A stretch of DNA of 26,519 nt from Gp7-AA10 sp035516895 (GTDB lineage: Bacteria > Acidobacteriota > Thermoanaerobaculia > Gp7-AA8): NCBI GenBank assembly GCA_035516895.1, contig DATIZY010000120.1:1-26519 (forward strand), written 5' to 3'. Shown here piece by piece: positions 15,215-22,144 of this stretch. A program made the translations under genes and the position numbers. The first letter of the stretch is position 1, and every line of letters begins with the position of its first letter. The notes below the pieces were generated by a model, which had not been told where the DNA came from, ran no database searches, and worked only from the letters and a program-made list of their open reading frames with translations.

Positions 15215-15874
15215 ATGCGATTTCAGAATCGGGAAGAAGGCGGCCGTTTACTGGCGGAGCGACTGCGCCCCTACGCTGTTGACGCGACCGCGATCGTCCT
15301 CGGACTTCCGCGCGGAGGAGTGGTCACCGCGGACGTGATCGCGGAACAGCTCGATCTGCCGCTCGACGTGATGATCGTAAGGAAGCTCGGCACGCCGTGG
15401 CAGCCGGAGCTGGCCATGGGTGCGATCGCGAGCGGCGGCATTCGCGTCCTGAATCGCGAAGTCATCGATCCGCTGCGAATCTCGCAAAAGCAAATCGATG
15501 AAGTGGCCGCACGCGAGGAGGCCGAGCTCGCGAGGCGTGAGAAATTGTTCCGCGCCGATCGTCCCGCGTTGTCGCTGAGCGGACGAACGGTCATCATCGT
15601 CGACGATGGCATCGCCACCGGATCAACGATGCTCGCGGCGATTCGCTGCGTCCGCACTCAGAAGCCGTCGCGCATCGTGATGGCGGTGCCGGTCGCGCCG
15701 CCTTCGACATGCAGGAAACTCGGGAGCGAAGTCGACGACGTGGTCTGCCTCAGCACGCCCGAGCCGTTCAAGGCGGTCGGCGACTGGTACGACGACTTCG
15801 CGCAGGTCGAGGATCACGAGGTCGTCGCGCTCATGAAGAAAGCAGCGGAGCGAACGGACCTCGTCGCGCACTGA
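15215..15874 (+). CDS. Phosphoribosyltransferase (COG1926 type)
   Basis: This 219-residue protein has the type I PRTase fold. The N-terminus is MRFQNREEGGRLLAERL, then VLGLPRGGVVTADVIAEQL, VRKLGTPWQPELAMGAIA, and the PRPP-binding loop VIIVDDGIATGSTM near 132-145. The hood and loop pattern fits the predicted phosphoribosyltransferases of COG1926, whose base or substrate is unknown and which often sit in stress gene groups. ATG at 15215 is used; TTG at 15203 would add four residues. It faces away from prs, suggesting a shared control region at 15105-15214. The DUF1622 gene follows after 9 bp. No hydrolase fusion is seen, though some relatives carry a C-terminal hydrolase domain. The alpha/beta hydrolase remnant at 13910 may once have belonged to the same neighbourhood. 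Confidence 0.85.
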   Translation: MRFQNREEGGRLLAERLRPYAVDATAIVLGLPRGGVVTADVIAEQLDLPLDVMIVRKLGTPWQPELAMGAIASGGIRVLNREVIDPLRISQKQIDEVAAREEAELARREKLFRADRPALSLSGRTVIIVDDGIATGSTMLAAIRCVRTQKPSRIVMAVPVAPPSTCRKLGSEVDDVVCLSTPEPFKAVGDWYDDFAQVEDHEVVALMKKAAERTDLVAH

Positions 15875-15883
15875 GGTGCGGTC

Positions 15884-16267
15884 ATGAGCGCGAGATTTCA
15901 CGAGATCATGGGTGTGATTGGCCTCGGCCTCGATGCTGTCGGCGTTCTGATTGTCGCGATCGGTGCAATGGTTGCCACCATACAAGCATTACGACCGCGA
16001 CAGGTGCAGCGCTATCGAATTCTTCGTGAAGACCTCGGCCGTGCGATCGTACTGAGCCTCGAGTTTCTGATTGCCGGAGACATCATCCGCAGCGTCGTTG
16101 TCGATCCGACCGTGGTCAACGTGCTGGTCCTCGGGCTGATTGTGGTCATTCGGACCTTTCTGAGCATGACTCTGCAACTCGAGGTCGAAGGCCGCTGGCC
16201 ATGGCAGCAAACGCCGCAACAGCAGCCGCGGTCCTCCGACTCCGTTGCGCGCATCAGCGTGCGATAA
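15884..16267 (+). CDS. DUF1622 membrane protein
   Basis: This 127-residue protein has three hydrophobic helices (about 8-35, 53-70 and 76-95) and the DUF1622 signature: LSLEFLIAGDIIRSVVVDPT followed by LGLIVVIRTFLSMTLQLEVEG and a PW pair. The family is of unknown function and found in many bacterial membranes, often beside stress genes. It lies 9 bp after the phosphoribosyltransferase and is probably co-transcribed. The C-terminus is Gln/Ser rich and looks disordered. Its end is 5 bp from the convergent CapA remnant. Confidence 0.85.
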   Translation: MSARFHEIMGVIGLGLDAVGVLIVAIGAMVATIQALRPRQVQRYRILREDLGRAIVLSLEFLIAGDIIRSVVVDPTVVNVLVLGLIVVIRTFLSMTLQLEVEGRWPWQQTPQQQPRSSDSVARISVR

Positions 16268-16272
16268 ACGGC

Positions 16273-16614
16273 TCAGCCCTTCACGACCGCGATCGGGCGA
16301 AGCCGCGCAACTTTCTTCGCGAGCTCGCAGAAATCGAGGATGTGATTGTTGGCCAGCGAAACGCATCGAACGTTCGCCACCCGCAGGATCGAAGTGGCCG
16401 CGGGCCGCACGCCGAAGTAAAACAATTTTGGCGTTTTCACCCATCGCTGCTTGAACGTCGTGATGGCACATTCCAGATTCGCGGTCACCGCATCGCACGA
16501 GCGGAGAATCGGCAGCGTCGTGCCCCAGAACGACTCGGGCGTTCGATGCGGAATCTCTGCGTCGACGCGGCGCCCGAGCATCCCATCACCGAGGAAACCG
16601 ATCGTAGAGTTCAC
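16273..16614 (-). pseudogene. CapA-family protein, truncated after the N-terminal third
   Basis: From GTG at 16614 (or TTG at 16638) the minus strand reads STIGFLGDGMLGRRVDAEI, SFWGTTLPILRSCDAVTANLE near 35-55, and CVSLANNHILDF near 90-103. These are the first three metal-site blocks of CapA / poly-gamma-glutamate-synthesis-like metallophosphoesterases (GDxML, NLE, NNH). Members usually have 300 or more residues. Here the frame departs from the family after NNHILDF and ends 18 codons later, next to the DUF1622 gene, so the remaining catalytic His residues are missing. It is very probably non-functional. The start follows the DksA-like gene on the same strand. Confidence 0.65.
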
Positions 16615-16692
16615 GACTACACGATGTCGCCACCGCAAACCCGGGTCTGTGCCCAGCGGAGCGGCACCCGTGTGACGGCACTCACGAGCGGG

Positions 16693-17058
16693 TCAGAGCG
16701 TCCAAGTTTTCTCGCGCCCGGCGGCTTCGAGAAGTGCCTGATGTTTCGCGCAGTACGCGGCCCACGGCACGGCGGCGAGTCTCTTCTCCGGGATCGGGGC
16801 GCCATCGATGAGGCATTTGCCGTAGGTTCCCGCTTCAATGCGGCGCAAGGCGTCCTGCACCTGCTGCTGGAGCATGGCATTGAGCTCGGCTTCGCTGAAA
16901 TCGTCGCTGACCGCAACGTCGGAGATGCTTTTGTCGCCCGAATCTGGAGGGATATCGAGTTTTGCGTCGCGGCCGCGTTCCATGTCAGTCTCGGCCCGCT
17001 CATCGAGTCTTTTTTCCAACTCTTCGAGCCGCTTCCGGTACTTCTGAATGTCGATCAT
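16693..17058 (-). CDS. DksA/TraR-family protein with a reduced zinc site
   Basis: This 121-residue protein has an N-terminal helix (YRKRLEELEKRLDERAETD), an acidic middle and a globular end, GTYGKCLIDGAPIPEKRLAAVPWAAYC, typical of DksA/TraR C4 proteins. Only two of the four usual Cys remain: Cys82 pairs with Asp85 (CLID) and Cys103 with His106 (CAKH). DksA-type proteins bind the RNA polymerase secondary channel and alter initiation with ppGpp. Variants lacking zinc Cys exist and stay folded. The coiled-coil is shorter than in E. coli DksA (151 residues). ATG with a GAGGAG site lies 9 bp after the acyl-ligase fusion gene, so both are probably one transcript. Regulation of RNA polymerase is inferred from family only. 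Confidence 0.85.
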   Translation of the reverse strand: MIDIQKYRKRLEELEKRLDERAETDMERGRDAKLDIPPDSGDKSISDVAVSDDFSEAELNAMLQQQVQDALRRIEAGTYGKCLIDGAPIPEKRLAAVPWAAYCAKHQALLEAAGREKTWTL

Positions 17059-17067
17059 GGCTCCTCT

Positions 17068-19848
17068 TCAAGAAACGTCGGGCTCACCGCACGCCGCGAG
17101 AATCGCCGCGCGACTTTTCTGCTGCAGATCCGTTGCGGCGGCCCAGTTGTTCTGTTGCGGCAGAATGGGTGTGCCGATGGTCACGTGGATGTCGCCGCGG
17201 CGCGGAAACCAGTCGTCGCCCCGAAGAACGGCGCGACTCCCGCGGATGCTGACCGGCACGACGGCCGCGCCGGTCCGCGCGGCGACAACGAACGCACCCA
17301 TGCGAAAGGGAAGCAGGCCGGCGGATCGCTGAAACGTTCCTTCAGGGAAAACAATAATGGATTCTTCCTGGCGGATCGAGCCCTCGAGCTGCTTCGTGTC
17401 CTCGACGCCGCGCGCAGGATCGAAACGCTCGACGAATATCGAGCCGAGACGCGCGAAGAACAAACGCGGGATCAGGCTGCGGAGAAATTCTCCTTTGACC
17501 ACGAATCGTGCCGACGGCGGAAGAACGGCCGCGACAACGACGCCGTCGAGATAACTCGCGTGATTTGCAACGATGATTGCCGCGGCGGGAAGGGGTGCGT
17601 TCGTTTGTACCGTGACGTGGATCCCGAGCATCCGCAGAAGCGCTCGCGCGTACCAGCGTAAAAGATGCCGCCGCGCGTTTGCGCCGGGCGTCACGACGAT
17701 TCCGGACCAGATGAACGGCGCCATGAGAATGGTGATCAGCCACGCGTACGCAAAGTAGCCGAGGTCGTGCATCGCGGACCGCACGCGGCGTATCTCGGGC
17801 CGGACGGCGCCCGCGTAGAGCCGGACGATCTGCATCCAGGGCGCGCGAGCCGCCGTTCCGAGCTCGCCTCGATCATAAAGCTCGCGAACGGCGGAGCGTC
17901 TCAATTTGCCGCTCGACGTTTTCAGAATGGAATGCGGCGGAACGAGTACGACGTCGTCCGGCGGCGCGCCGCATAGATCGACGATCTTCGAGCGAATGGC
18001 CGCCGCGACCTCCTGACGCCGTTTTTCGTCGTGCTCGCGCGTTTCCGCAGCGACGACCAGTCGCTCCGTTTGTGCCGCCGCGTCCACGCCGCCGAACACG
18101 GCGACGCAACCCTTGCGGATTCCGGCGATGCTGCTGACGATCTCCTCGATCTCCTGCGGAAAGAAGTGGCGCCCGGCACGGATGATCACGTCTTTGGCTC
18201 GTCCGGTGACGAACAGTTCGCGGCCGGCGATGTAACCGAGGTCGCCGGAGTCGAGCCAGCGGTCGTGAAAGAGGCGCTCGCTCTCGATCGGATTGCGGTG
18301 ATATCCGGACGTCGCGCCGGGCGAGCGAAACTCGATCGTTCCTTCCTGACGATCCGGGAGTTCGACGCGGCCGGGAGCGACGATGCGCACCTCCACGTTC
18401 GGCAGCGGAGTCCCGCACCCGACGATGTGCATCGCATCCTCGGCCGTTCCCGGCGCAGCGATGCCGCGATCGGCGAACGTCGCGCGATCGATCGAGTCGA
18501 TCACCGGCGGCCTCCCTCGCGGCGGCATGGTGATCGCGAGCGATGCTTCCGCCAGTCCATACATCGGCGCCATCGCGTCCGGCCGAAAGCCGTGTTTCGA
18601 GAATCGCTCGGTGAAACGGCGGATGGTCTCGGCGCTCACCGGCTCCGCGCCGTTGGCCGCGATGCGCCACGACGACAGATCGAGCGATTCGATGTCGGGA
18701 TCGGGAATCTTGCCCGCGCAAAGCTCGTAGCCGAAGTTCGGCGAGGCGGAGATCGTGGCTCGGAATCGATCGATCGTCCGCAGCCATTCGACCGGACGCG
18801 CGAGAAAGCGCTGGGGCGGCATTGCGATCAGCGGCAACGCGAAATACAAACTGCCGAGCCAGGTACCTATCAGACCCATGTCGTGATACAGCGGCAGCCA
18901 GCTCACGACCACATCGTCCTGAGCGGGTTGGATCCGCCGCCCGATGGCCCGAAGATTGGCAAGCAGATTCTCGTGCGTGAGCACGACGCCTTTCGGATTT
19001 CCGGTGCTGCCGGACGTGTACTGGATCAGCGCAACGTCCTGCGCGGCAAGTCTGGGGAGAGTCGACGCTTCGTCGATCGCTGCGAAATCGGCGGCATCGA
19101 TGACCCTTCGAATCGTCGGAACGCGAGCGCGGAGGAGATGTGCCGCGCGTTCCGCCTCCTCGAACGTAATCAGTAACGATGCCTGGGCGTTCTGCAGGAT
19201 TCCGGAGTGGCGGGTGAGGTGGTCCTCGAGCTGCCCCGGCCGGGCCGGCGGATAGATCGGAACCGGAATGGCACCGGCGAGCAGGATGCCGAAGAAGGTC
19301 GTGTAGTACTCGCGACAGGTTGGGAGCATGATCGCGACGGTCGAACGTGGCTCGAGGCCGAAGTCCAGGATGCGGCGAGCGACTCGACGGGCGCCTTTGC
19401 CGAGATCGGCGTAAGTGATCTCGTCTTCGGCTTCGTCGCTGAGCAGGCGAATGTGAACCTGTCGCGGCCGCCGCTCGAGATGCCGCTCGAGGACTTCGGT
19501 GAGCGTCGCCGCGCGTGCGAACCCTTCCACTTCGCGGACCGCCTCAATTGTTACCGGACCTTGCTGCCGGCGGATGCGTCTCGAAGCATGCAGCACCGCG
19601 CGCACGAGCTCTCGCGGCCGCTCGGCCGTCAGCGCCAATTCGGGCAGCTCGATAGCGAACTCCTGCTCGATGCGCTGCAGAAGCTCGGCGCGCGCGAGAC
19701 TCTCGAGTCCGAAGTCGCGATCGAGCGAAGAGTCGAGGTCGACATCGGGCGGAGGGGCGCCGTGGAGCTGCGTCGCCAGCGCGATCGTAATTTCGAGAAT
19801 TCGTGCGCCGATATCGGGTGCGTGAGGGACTTCGATCGCGCTGCTCAC
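17068..19848 (-). CDS. ACP - fatty acyl-AMP ligase - lysophospholipid acyltransferase fusion
   Basis: A single 926-residue chain has three parts. Residues 1-90 are an acyl carrier domain with Ser50 in DRDFGLESLAR. Residues about 105-665 are an AMP-forming acyl ligase: YTSGSTGNPKG at 277-287, YHDMGLIG at 321-328, MYGLAEASLAI, the DSGDLGYI region and a C-terminal LKTSSGKLRR lysine site. The YHDMGLIG form is typical of fatty acyl-AMP ligases, which load ACP rather than CoA. After a membrane helix (YFAYAWLITILMAPFIW), about 690-926 is a PlsC-type acyltransferase, with NHASYLD at 762-768 and FPEGTF near 834. The chain could activate a free fatty acid, load its own ACP and pass it to a lysolipid, like E. 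coli Aas with reversed order. GTG 19848 has GGAG upstream; ATG at 19869 is an alternative. Confidence 0.88.
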   Translation of the reverse strand: MSSAIEVPHAPDIGARILEITIALATQLHGAPPPDVDLDSSLDRDFGLESLARAELLQRIEQEFAIELPELALTAERPRELVRAVLHASRRIRRQQGPVTIEAVREVEGFARAATLTEVLERHLERRPRQVHIRLLSDEAEDEITYADLGKGARRVARRILDFGLEPRSTVAIMLPTCREYYTTFFGILLAGAIPVPIYPPARPGQLEDHLTRHSGILQNAQASLLITFEEAERAAHLLRARVPTIRRVIDAADFAAIDEASTLPRLAAQDVALIQYTSGSTGNPKGVVLTHENLLANLRAIGRRIQPAQDDVVVSWLPLYHDMGLIGTWLGSLYFALPLIAMPPQRFLARPVEWLRTIDRFRATISASPNFGYELCAGKIPDPDIESLDLSSWRIAANGAEPVSAETIRRFTERFSKHGFRPDAMAPMYGLAEASLAITMPPRGRPPVIDSIDRATFADRGIAAPGTAEDAMHIVGCGTPLPNVEVRIVAPGRVELPDRQEGTIEFRSPGATSGYHRNPIESERLFHDRWLDSGDLGYIAGRELFVTGRAKDVIIRAGRHFFPQEIEEIVSSIAGIRKGCVAVFGGVDAAAQTERLVVAAETREHDEKRRQEVAAAIRSKIVDLCGAPPDDVVLVPPHSILKTSSGKLRRSAVRELYDRGELGTAARAPWMQIVRLYAGAVRPEIRRVRSAMHDLGYFAYAWLITILMAPFIWSGIVVTPGANARRHLLRWYARALLRMLGIHVTVQTNAPLPAAAIIVANHASYLDGVVVAAVLPPSARFVVKGEFLRSLIPRLFFARLGSIFVERFDPARGVEDTKQLEGSIRQEESIIVFPEGTFQRSAGLLPFRMGAFVVAARTGAAVVPVSIRGSRAVLRGDDWFPRRGDIHVTIGTPILPQQNNWAAATDLQQKSRAAILAACGEPDVS

Positions 19849-20014
19849 AAGCGAGGCGCTCCACAACATAAGAAAGACCGCCGCGGTAGGCTCTGCCGTA
19901 TCGCACGAACCGGTTCCTTGTGACCAAGGGCACGACAAGATGCCCGTGCGCGACTGGGCTTGATGGTGGCTGCATGCGCTCGCGAAGCCATCATGCTCTT
20001 GATTCCTCTCGTCG

Positions 20015-20260
20015 ATGTTTGTCGCCGCCGGCAACCTCGTTGCGCCGTCGGTGTTGATCGCTGGATACGGAGTGCCGTTGTTGCTCGGCCGTTCGAGCCC
20101 GCCGAAGGGCCGAATCGCGGTTGTCGAGATCGGAATGACGGCGCTTTATATCGGACTCGGTATTCTGTCGCAGGTCGCGGTCGTCGTCATTCGGACGAAT
20201 CGTTTCATCGCATTCTGGCTTTCGACGATTGCCGTCGCGTCGCTTGTGATTTCAGGCGAC
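20015..20260 (+). pseudogene. Fragment of a membrane protein gene
   Basis: From ATG at 20015 about 80 residues have coding-like codon choice and three hydrophobic stretches (VAAGNLVAPSVLIAGYGVPL, ALYIGLGILSQVAVVVI and FIAFWLSTIAVASLVIS). Beyond about 20260 the frame stays open but is antisense to the DUF2267 gene, so the natural end of this gene is missing. No ribosome site is seen. It looks like the N-terminal part of a small membrane protein cut off where the DUF2267 gene begins. An alternative is chance openness in GC-rich DNA, though three helices in a row argue against it. Confidence 0.35.
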
Positions 20261-20632
20261 CGCGTGCAGCAGGAGTTCCCGGAATTCGGGCGGCAGCTGC
20301 TTTTCAAGCTTCTTCACGGCGCCGGGCGAGATCGCCTCGCGCAGCGTATCGAGCACGGCCTGCGTGTAAAAGACCGCCTTTTCGTAATCCTTGTGCTCAC
20401 GTACGGCGATGCGCTGATAGAAATCATGAAGAGTGATGTGCTCGAAGCGTTCGGCGCTCCTGAGGTGAAGGCCGAGCTCGGGCGGAAGCTGCGCGGCAAT
20501 GTTCTCCGCCGCATCTTTCATCAGACGCTCACCAAGTGTCTCGAATGTGGCACGGATGACCGCCTCGGCGTCGCCGCGCGAGGCGAGATGCGCTCGATGC
20601 TGAACCTGTCCGACAAATTCATCATGCGTCAT
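20252..20632 (-). CDS. DUF2267 protein
   Basis: This 126-residue protein (MTHDEFVGQVQHRA ...) has the DUF2267 pattern: ATFETLGERLMKDAAENIAAQLPPEL in the first half and DTLREAISPGAVKKLEKQLPPEFRELL in the second. These are two related helical repeats around an LPPE core. The function is unknown; family members are common in stress gene sets with DUF1269, phosphoribosyltransferases and Usp proteins. The ATG at 20632 is backed by a very strong ribosome site (AAGGAGGG, 6 bases away). A longer form from 20677 would read through that site and is unlikely. It has no close same-strand partner downstream. Confidence 0.88.
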   Translation of the reverse strand: MTHDEFVGQVQHRAHLASRGDAEAVIRATFETLGERLMKDAAENIAAQLPPELGLHLRSAERFEHITLHDFYQRIAVREHKDYEKAVFYTQAVLDTLREAISPGAVKKLEKQLPPEFRELLLHAVA

Positions 20633-21151
20633 GGTTCCCTCCTTTTCTACATTGCGATCGTTTTTCACCGTGGCCAACGACCGAAGTCACACGCAGCGGT
20701 ACTCGTCTGTCACTCGATCCTGGCCCGTCCGGCCTATCTTGGCGGCGAGGGAACCCTTGATCTTCAGACAGAACGATGGTGCACGACTCTTTGCGGTTTC
20801 CAGGAACCCAGCGCGGCTGCGATGTCCGCTCTCTCGATTTTCATTCCGACGTAAAACACCGGCGCGATGACGATGCATTTGCGGACGCATCGCCGATCGA
20901 TCGTCAGTCTCGCAGCGGGTCCGAGCGCTCCGTGCGAGGGACGTTCGACTCATCAGTGAATCGCTCCGCTACCTCCGGATCGCACCCGATGACAATCGCC
21001 TCCGAAGGGCGTATGGTGGGTGCACGTCGAGGAACTCTTTCCTCCGCCTTCAGTCCATCTGAACTAAGTCAGATCTTCTGGACTCACTCCTCTTAGCTTG
21101 CATTCTCTCGTTGCGGGAGAACCGCCGGTCCACTCCGGCCAGGAGTCAAGA
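20633..21151. other. Intergenic region between DUF2267 and RRM genes
   Basis: About 520 bp between divergent genes. I see no convincing coding frame. It must contain the leftward promoter for DUF2267 and the rightward promoter and leader for the RRM gene. A weak inverted repeat CGATGC/GCATCG lies near 20870-20900, and the last 100 bp carry the hairpins described separately. No terminator with a T-run is seen. Confidence 0.5.
21052..21145 (+). promoter_or_regulatory. Structured leader of the RRM gene
   Basis: Three short hairpins stand in a row ahead of the start codon. AGTCC-ATCTGA pairs with TCAGAT-(cttct)-GGACT at 21052-21084. TTCTC pairs with GAGAA at 21103-21121. GCCGG pairs with CCGGC at 21124-21139, ending one base before the AGGAG ribosome site at 21141-21145. 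Such structure next to the ribosome site could modulate translation, for example by temperature or by the RNA-binding product. That is inference from pairing only. Confidence 0.35.
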
Positions 21152-21418
21152 ATGAAACTCTATATTGGAAATCTATCGAAACAGGTCAACGATGCGCAGC
21201 TGAACGAGCTCGCCGCGCCCTATGGAAAGATCGTCAGCGCGAATGTCGCCACCGAGCGCATGGGCGGTGCTTCGAAGGGCTTCGGCTTCGTCGAATTCAG
21301 CACCGCGGACGAAGCGCGCGCCGCGATCGCCGGCCTGCACGGCCGCGACGTGAACGGGCAGGCCCTGATCGTCAACGAGTCCAAGCCGCGCAACGACCGT
21401 TCCGCCGCCCGGTTTTGA
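21152..21418 (+). CDS. Single-RRM RNA-binding protein
   Basis: This 88-residue protein is one RNA recognition motif. RNP2 is LYIGNL at residues 3-8, RNP1 is KGFGFVEF near 42-49, and the closing strand is GQALIVNESKPR. Bacterial RRM proteins of this size, known from cyanobacteria and several other phyla, bind single-stranded RNA and are often cold- or stress-induced. The C-terminal tail is short and basic (RNDRSAARF) without a glycine-rich extension. ATG with AGGAG six bases upstream gives a firm start. A small unknown frame follows after 16 bp. Confidence 0.93.
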   Translation: MKLYIGNLSKQVNDAQLNELAAPYGKIVSANVATERMGGASKGFGFVEFSTADEARAAIAGLHGRDVNGQALIVNESKPRNDRSAARF

Positions 21419-21434
21419 ACCCGACAGACATCCA

Positions 21435-21650
21435 TTGATTGTCACGATCAGAGATCGTACCGGTCAACTCCGCGAGCGGTTGCACGAAAGGCTCGAAAGT
21501 GCCGGACGGCTGCTCTGCGCGGAGCACGCACAGGCCGTTGTCGCGGTCACGATTCATGGCCGCGAAAACGGCTGGTTCGAGTGTATGTGGACCACCTGCT
21601 GCGAGCGGCTGGAACAGCGCGCAGCGGCGATTCTGAAGCTGCGCTCCTAA
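21435..21650 (+). CDS. Small hypothetical protein with a WTTCC motif
   Basis: A 71-residue frame from TTG at 21435, directly after the RRM gene, reads IVTIRDRTGQLRERLHERLE, then a hydrophobic stretch (AVVAVTIHG), GWFECMWTTCCERLEQRA and ILKLRS. Codon choice looks like the neighbours, and the chain has a sensible helix-strand-helix pattern with three clustered Cys. There is no good ribosome site and no ATG, so translation may be coupled to the RRM gene, or the true start is lost. Family not recognised. It could itself be a remnant. Confidence 0.45.
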   Translation: MIVTIRDRTGQLRERLHERLESAGRLLCAEHAQAVVAVTIHGRENGWFECMWTTCCERLEQRAAAILKLRS

Positions 21651-21668
21651 AAGGGGAGAACCACTTCG

Positions 21669-21975
21669 GATGAAAAGAGCCTGCGGCGCATCGCGCTGCT
21701 CGGGAATCCCTTGCCACGGCAGTGCGGCATCGCGACCTTTACCGCCGATCTGAGCAAAGCGATCAATCTGGCCGGTCCTGATCCCGATTGTTTTCGTTCT
21801 CGCGATGAACGACGGTCCGCGCCAGTACGACGATCCGGACCGGGTTCGCTGACGGAAGTTCGATCGCGTCAAATCGGAAGAACGCCTCAGAAGTCAGTAC
21901 GAGCTCCGCGAGCGGAGGCTCGAGCAGTGGCACAGCACCCAGCTGAAACAACTCATCGACAAGTCGCGGATGTAA
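21669..21975 (+). pseudogene. Glycosyltransferase N-terminal remnant with frameshift and stop
   Basis: In the frame of 21669 the DNA encodes RRIALLGNPLPRQCGIATFT followed by ADLSKAI and PDCF. This is the well-known N-terminus of a GT4-like glycosyltransferase family (PRQCGIATFT). One base off, from about 21792, it continues as VLAMNDGPRQYDDPDRVR, the expected next block, then hits TGA at 21850. The same frame then runs on as a charged helix (EERLRSQYELRERRLEQW) to TAA at 21973, which does not look like this glycosyltransferase and may be the end of another gene. The likely ATG (21670, with AGGGGAG upstream) is also out of frame with the first block. The rest of the enzyme is missing, so this is a dead fragment. 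Confidence 0.6.
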
Positions 21976-22098
21976 GCCGGGAGGCCACGCCGATCCACGA
22001 CGCTCGACGCTGATAGCATTGCGCGACTCTGCGTCGAATGAATGTCGCCGATCGAGGGTGCCGGCTTCGGAAGAAGACATGCTCGAGCGGGACTCCTC

Positions 22099-22122
22099 CG
22101 GCGCGCGTCTTTGCGCGCCGGG
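22099..22122. other. 9-bp GC hairpin upstream of the TPR gene
   Basis: CCGGCGCGC and GCGCGCCGG form a perfect stem around the loop GTCTTT. There is no T-run after it, so a Rho-independent terminator is unlikely. It lies 23 bp before the ATG at 22145 and might shape that leader or mark the end of the remnant gene. Confidence 0.35.
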
Positions 22123-22144
22123 CTGAAACGCCGGGCCTGACCAC

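Noticed and set aside
18031..19176. Plus-strand open frame inside the acyl-ligase fusion
   Set aside because: Arg/Asp-rich shadow of a gene with all ligase motifs.
20687..20953. Minus-strand open frame upstream of DUF2267
   Set aside because: No family resemblance, no ribosome site, and it covers the expected promoter region.
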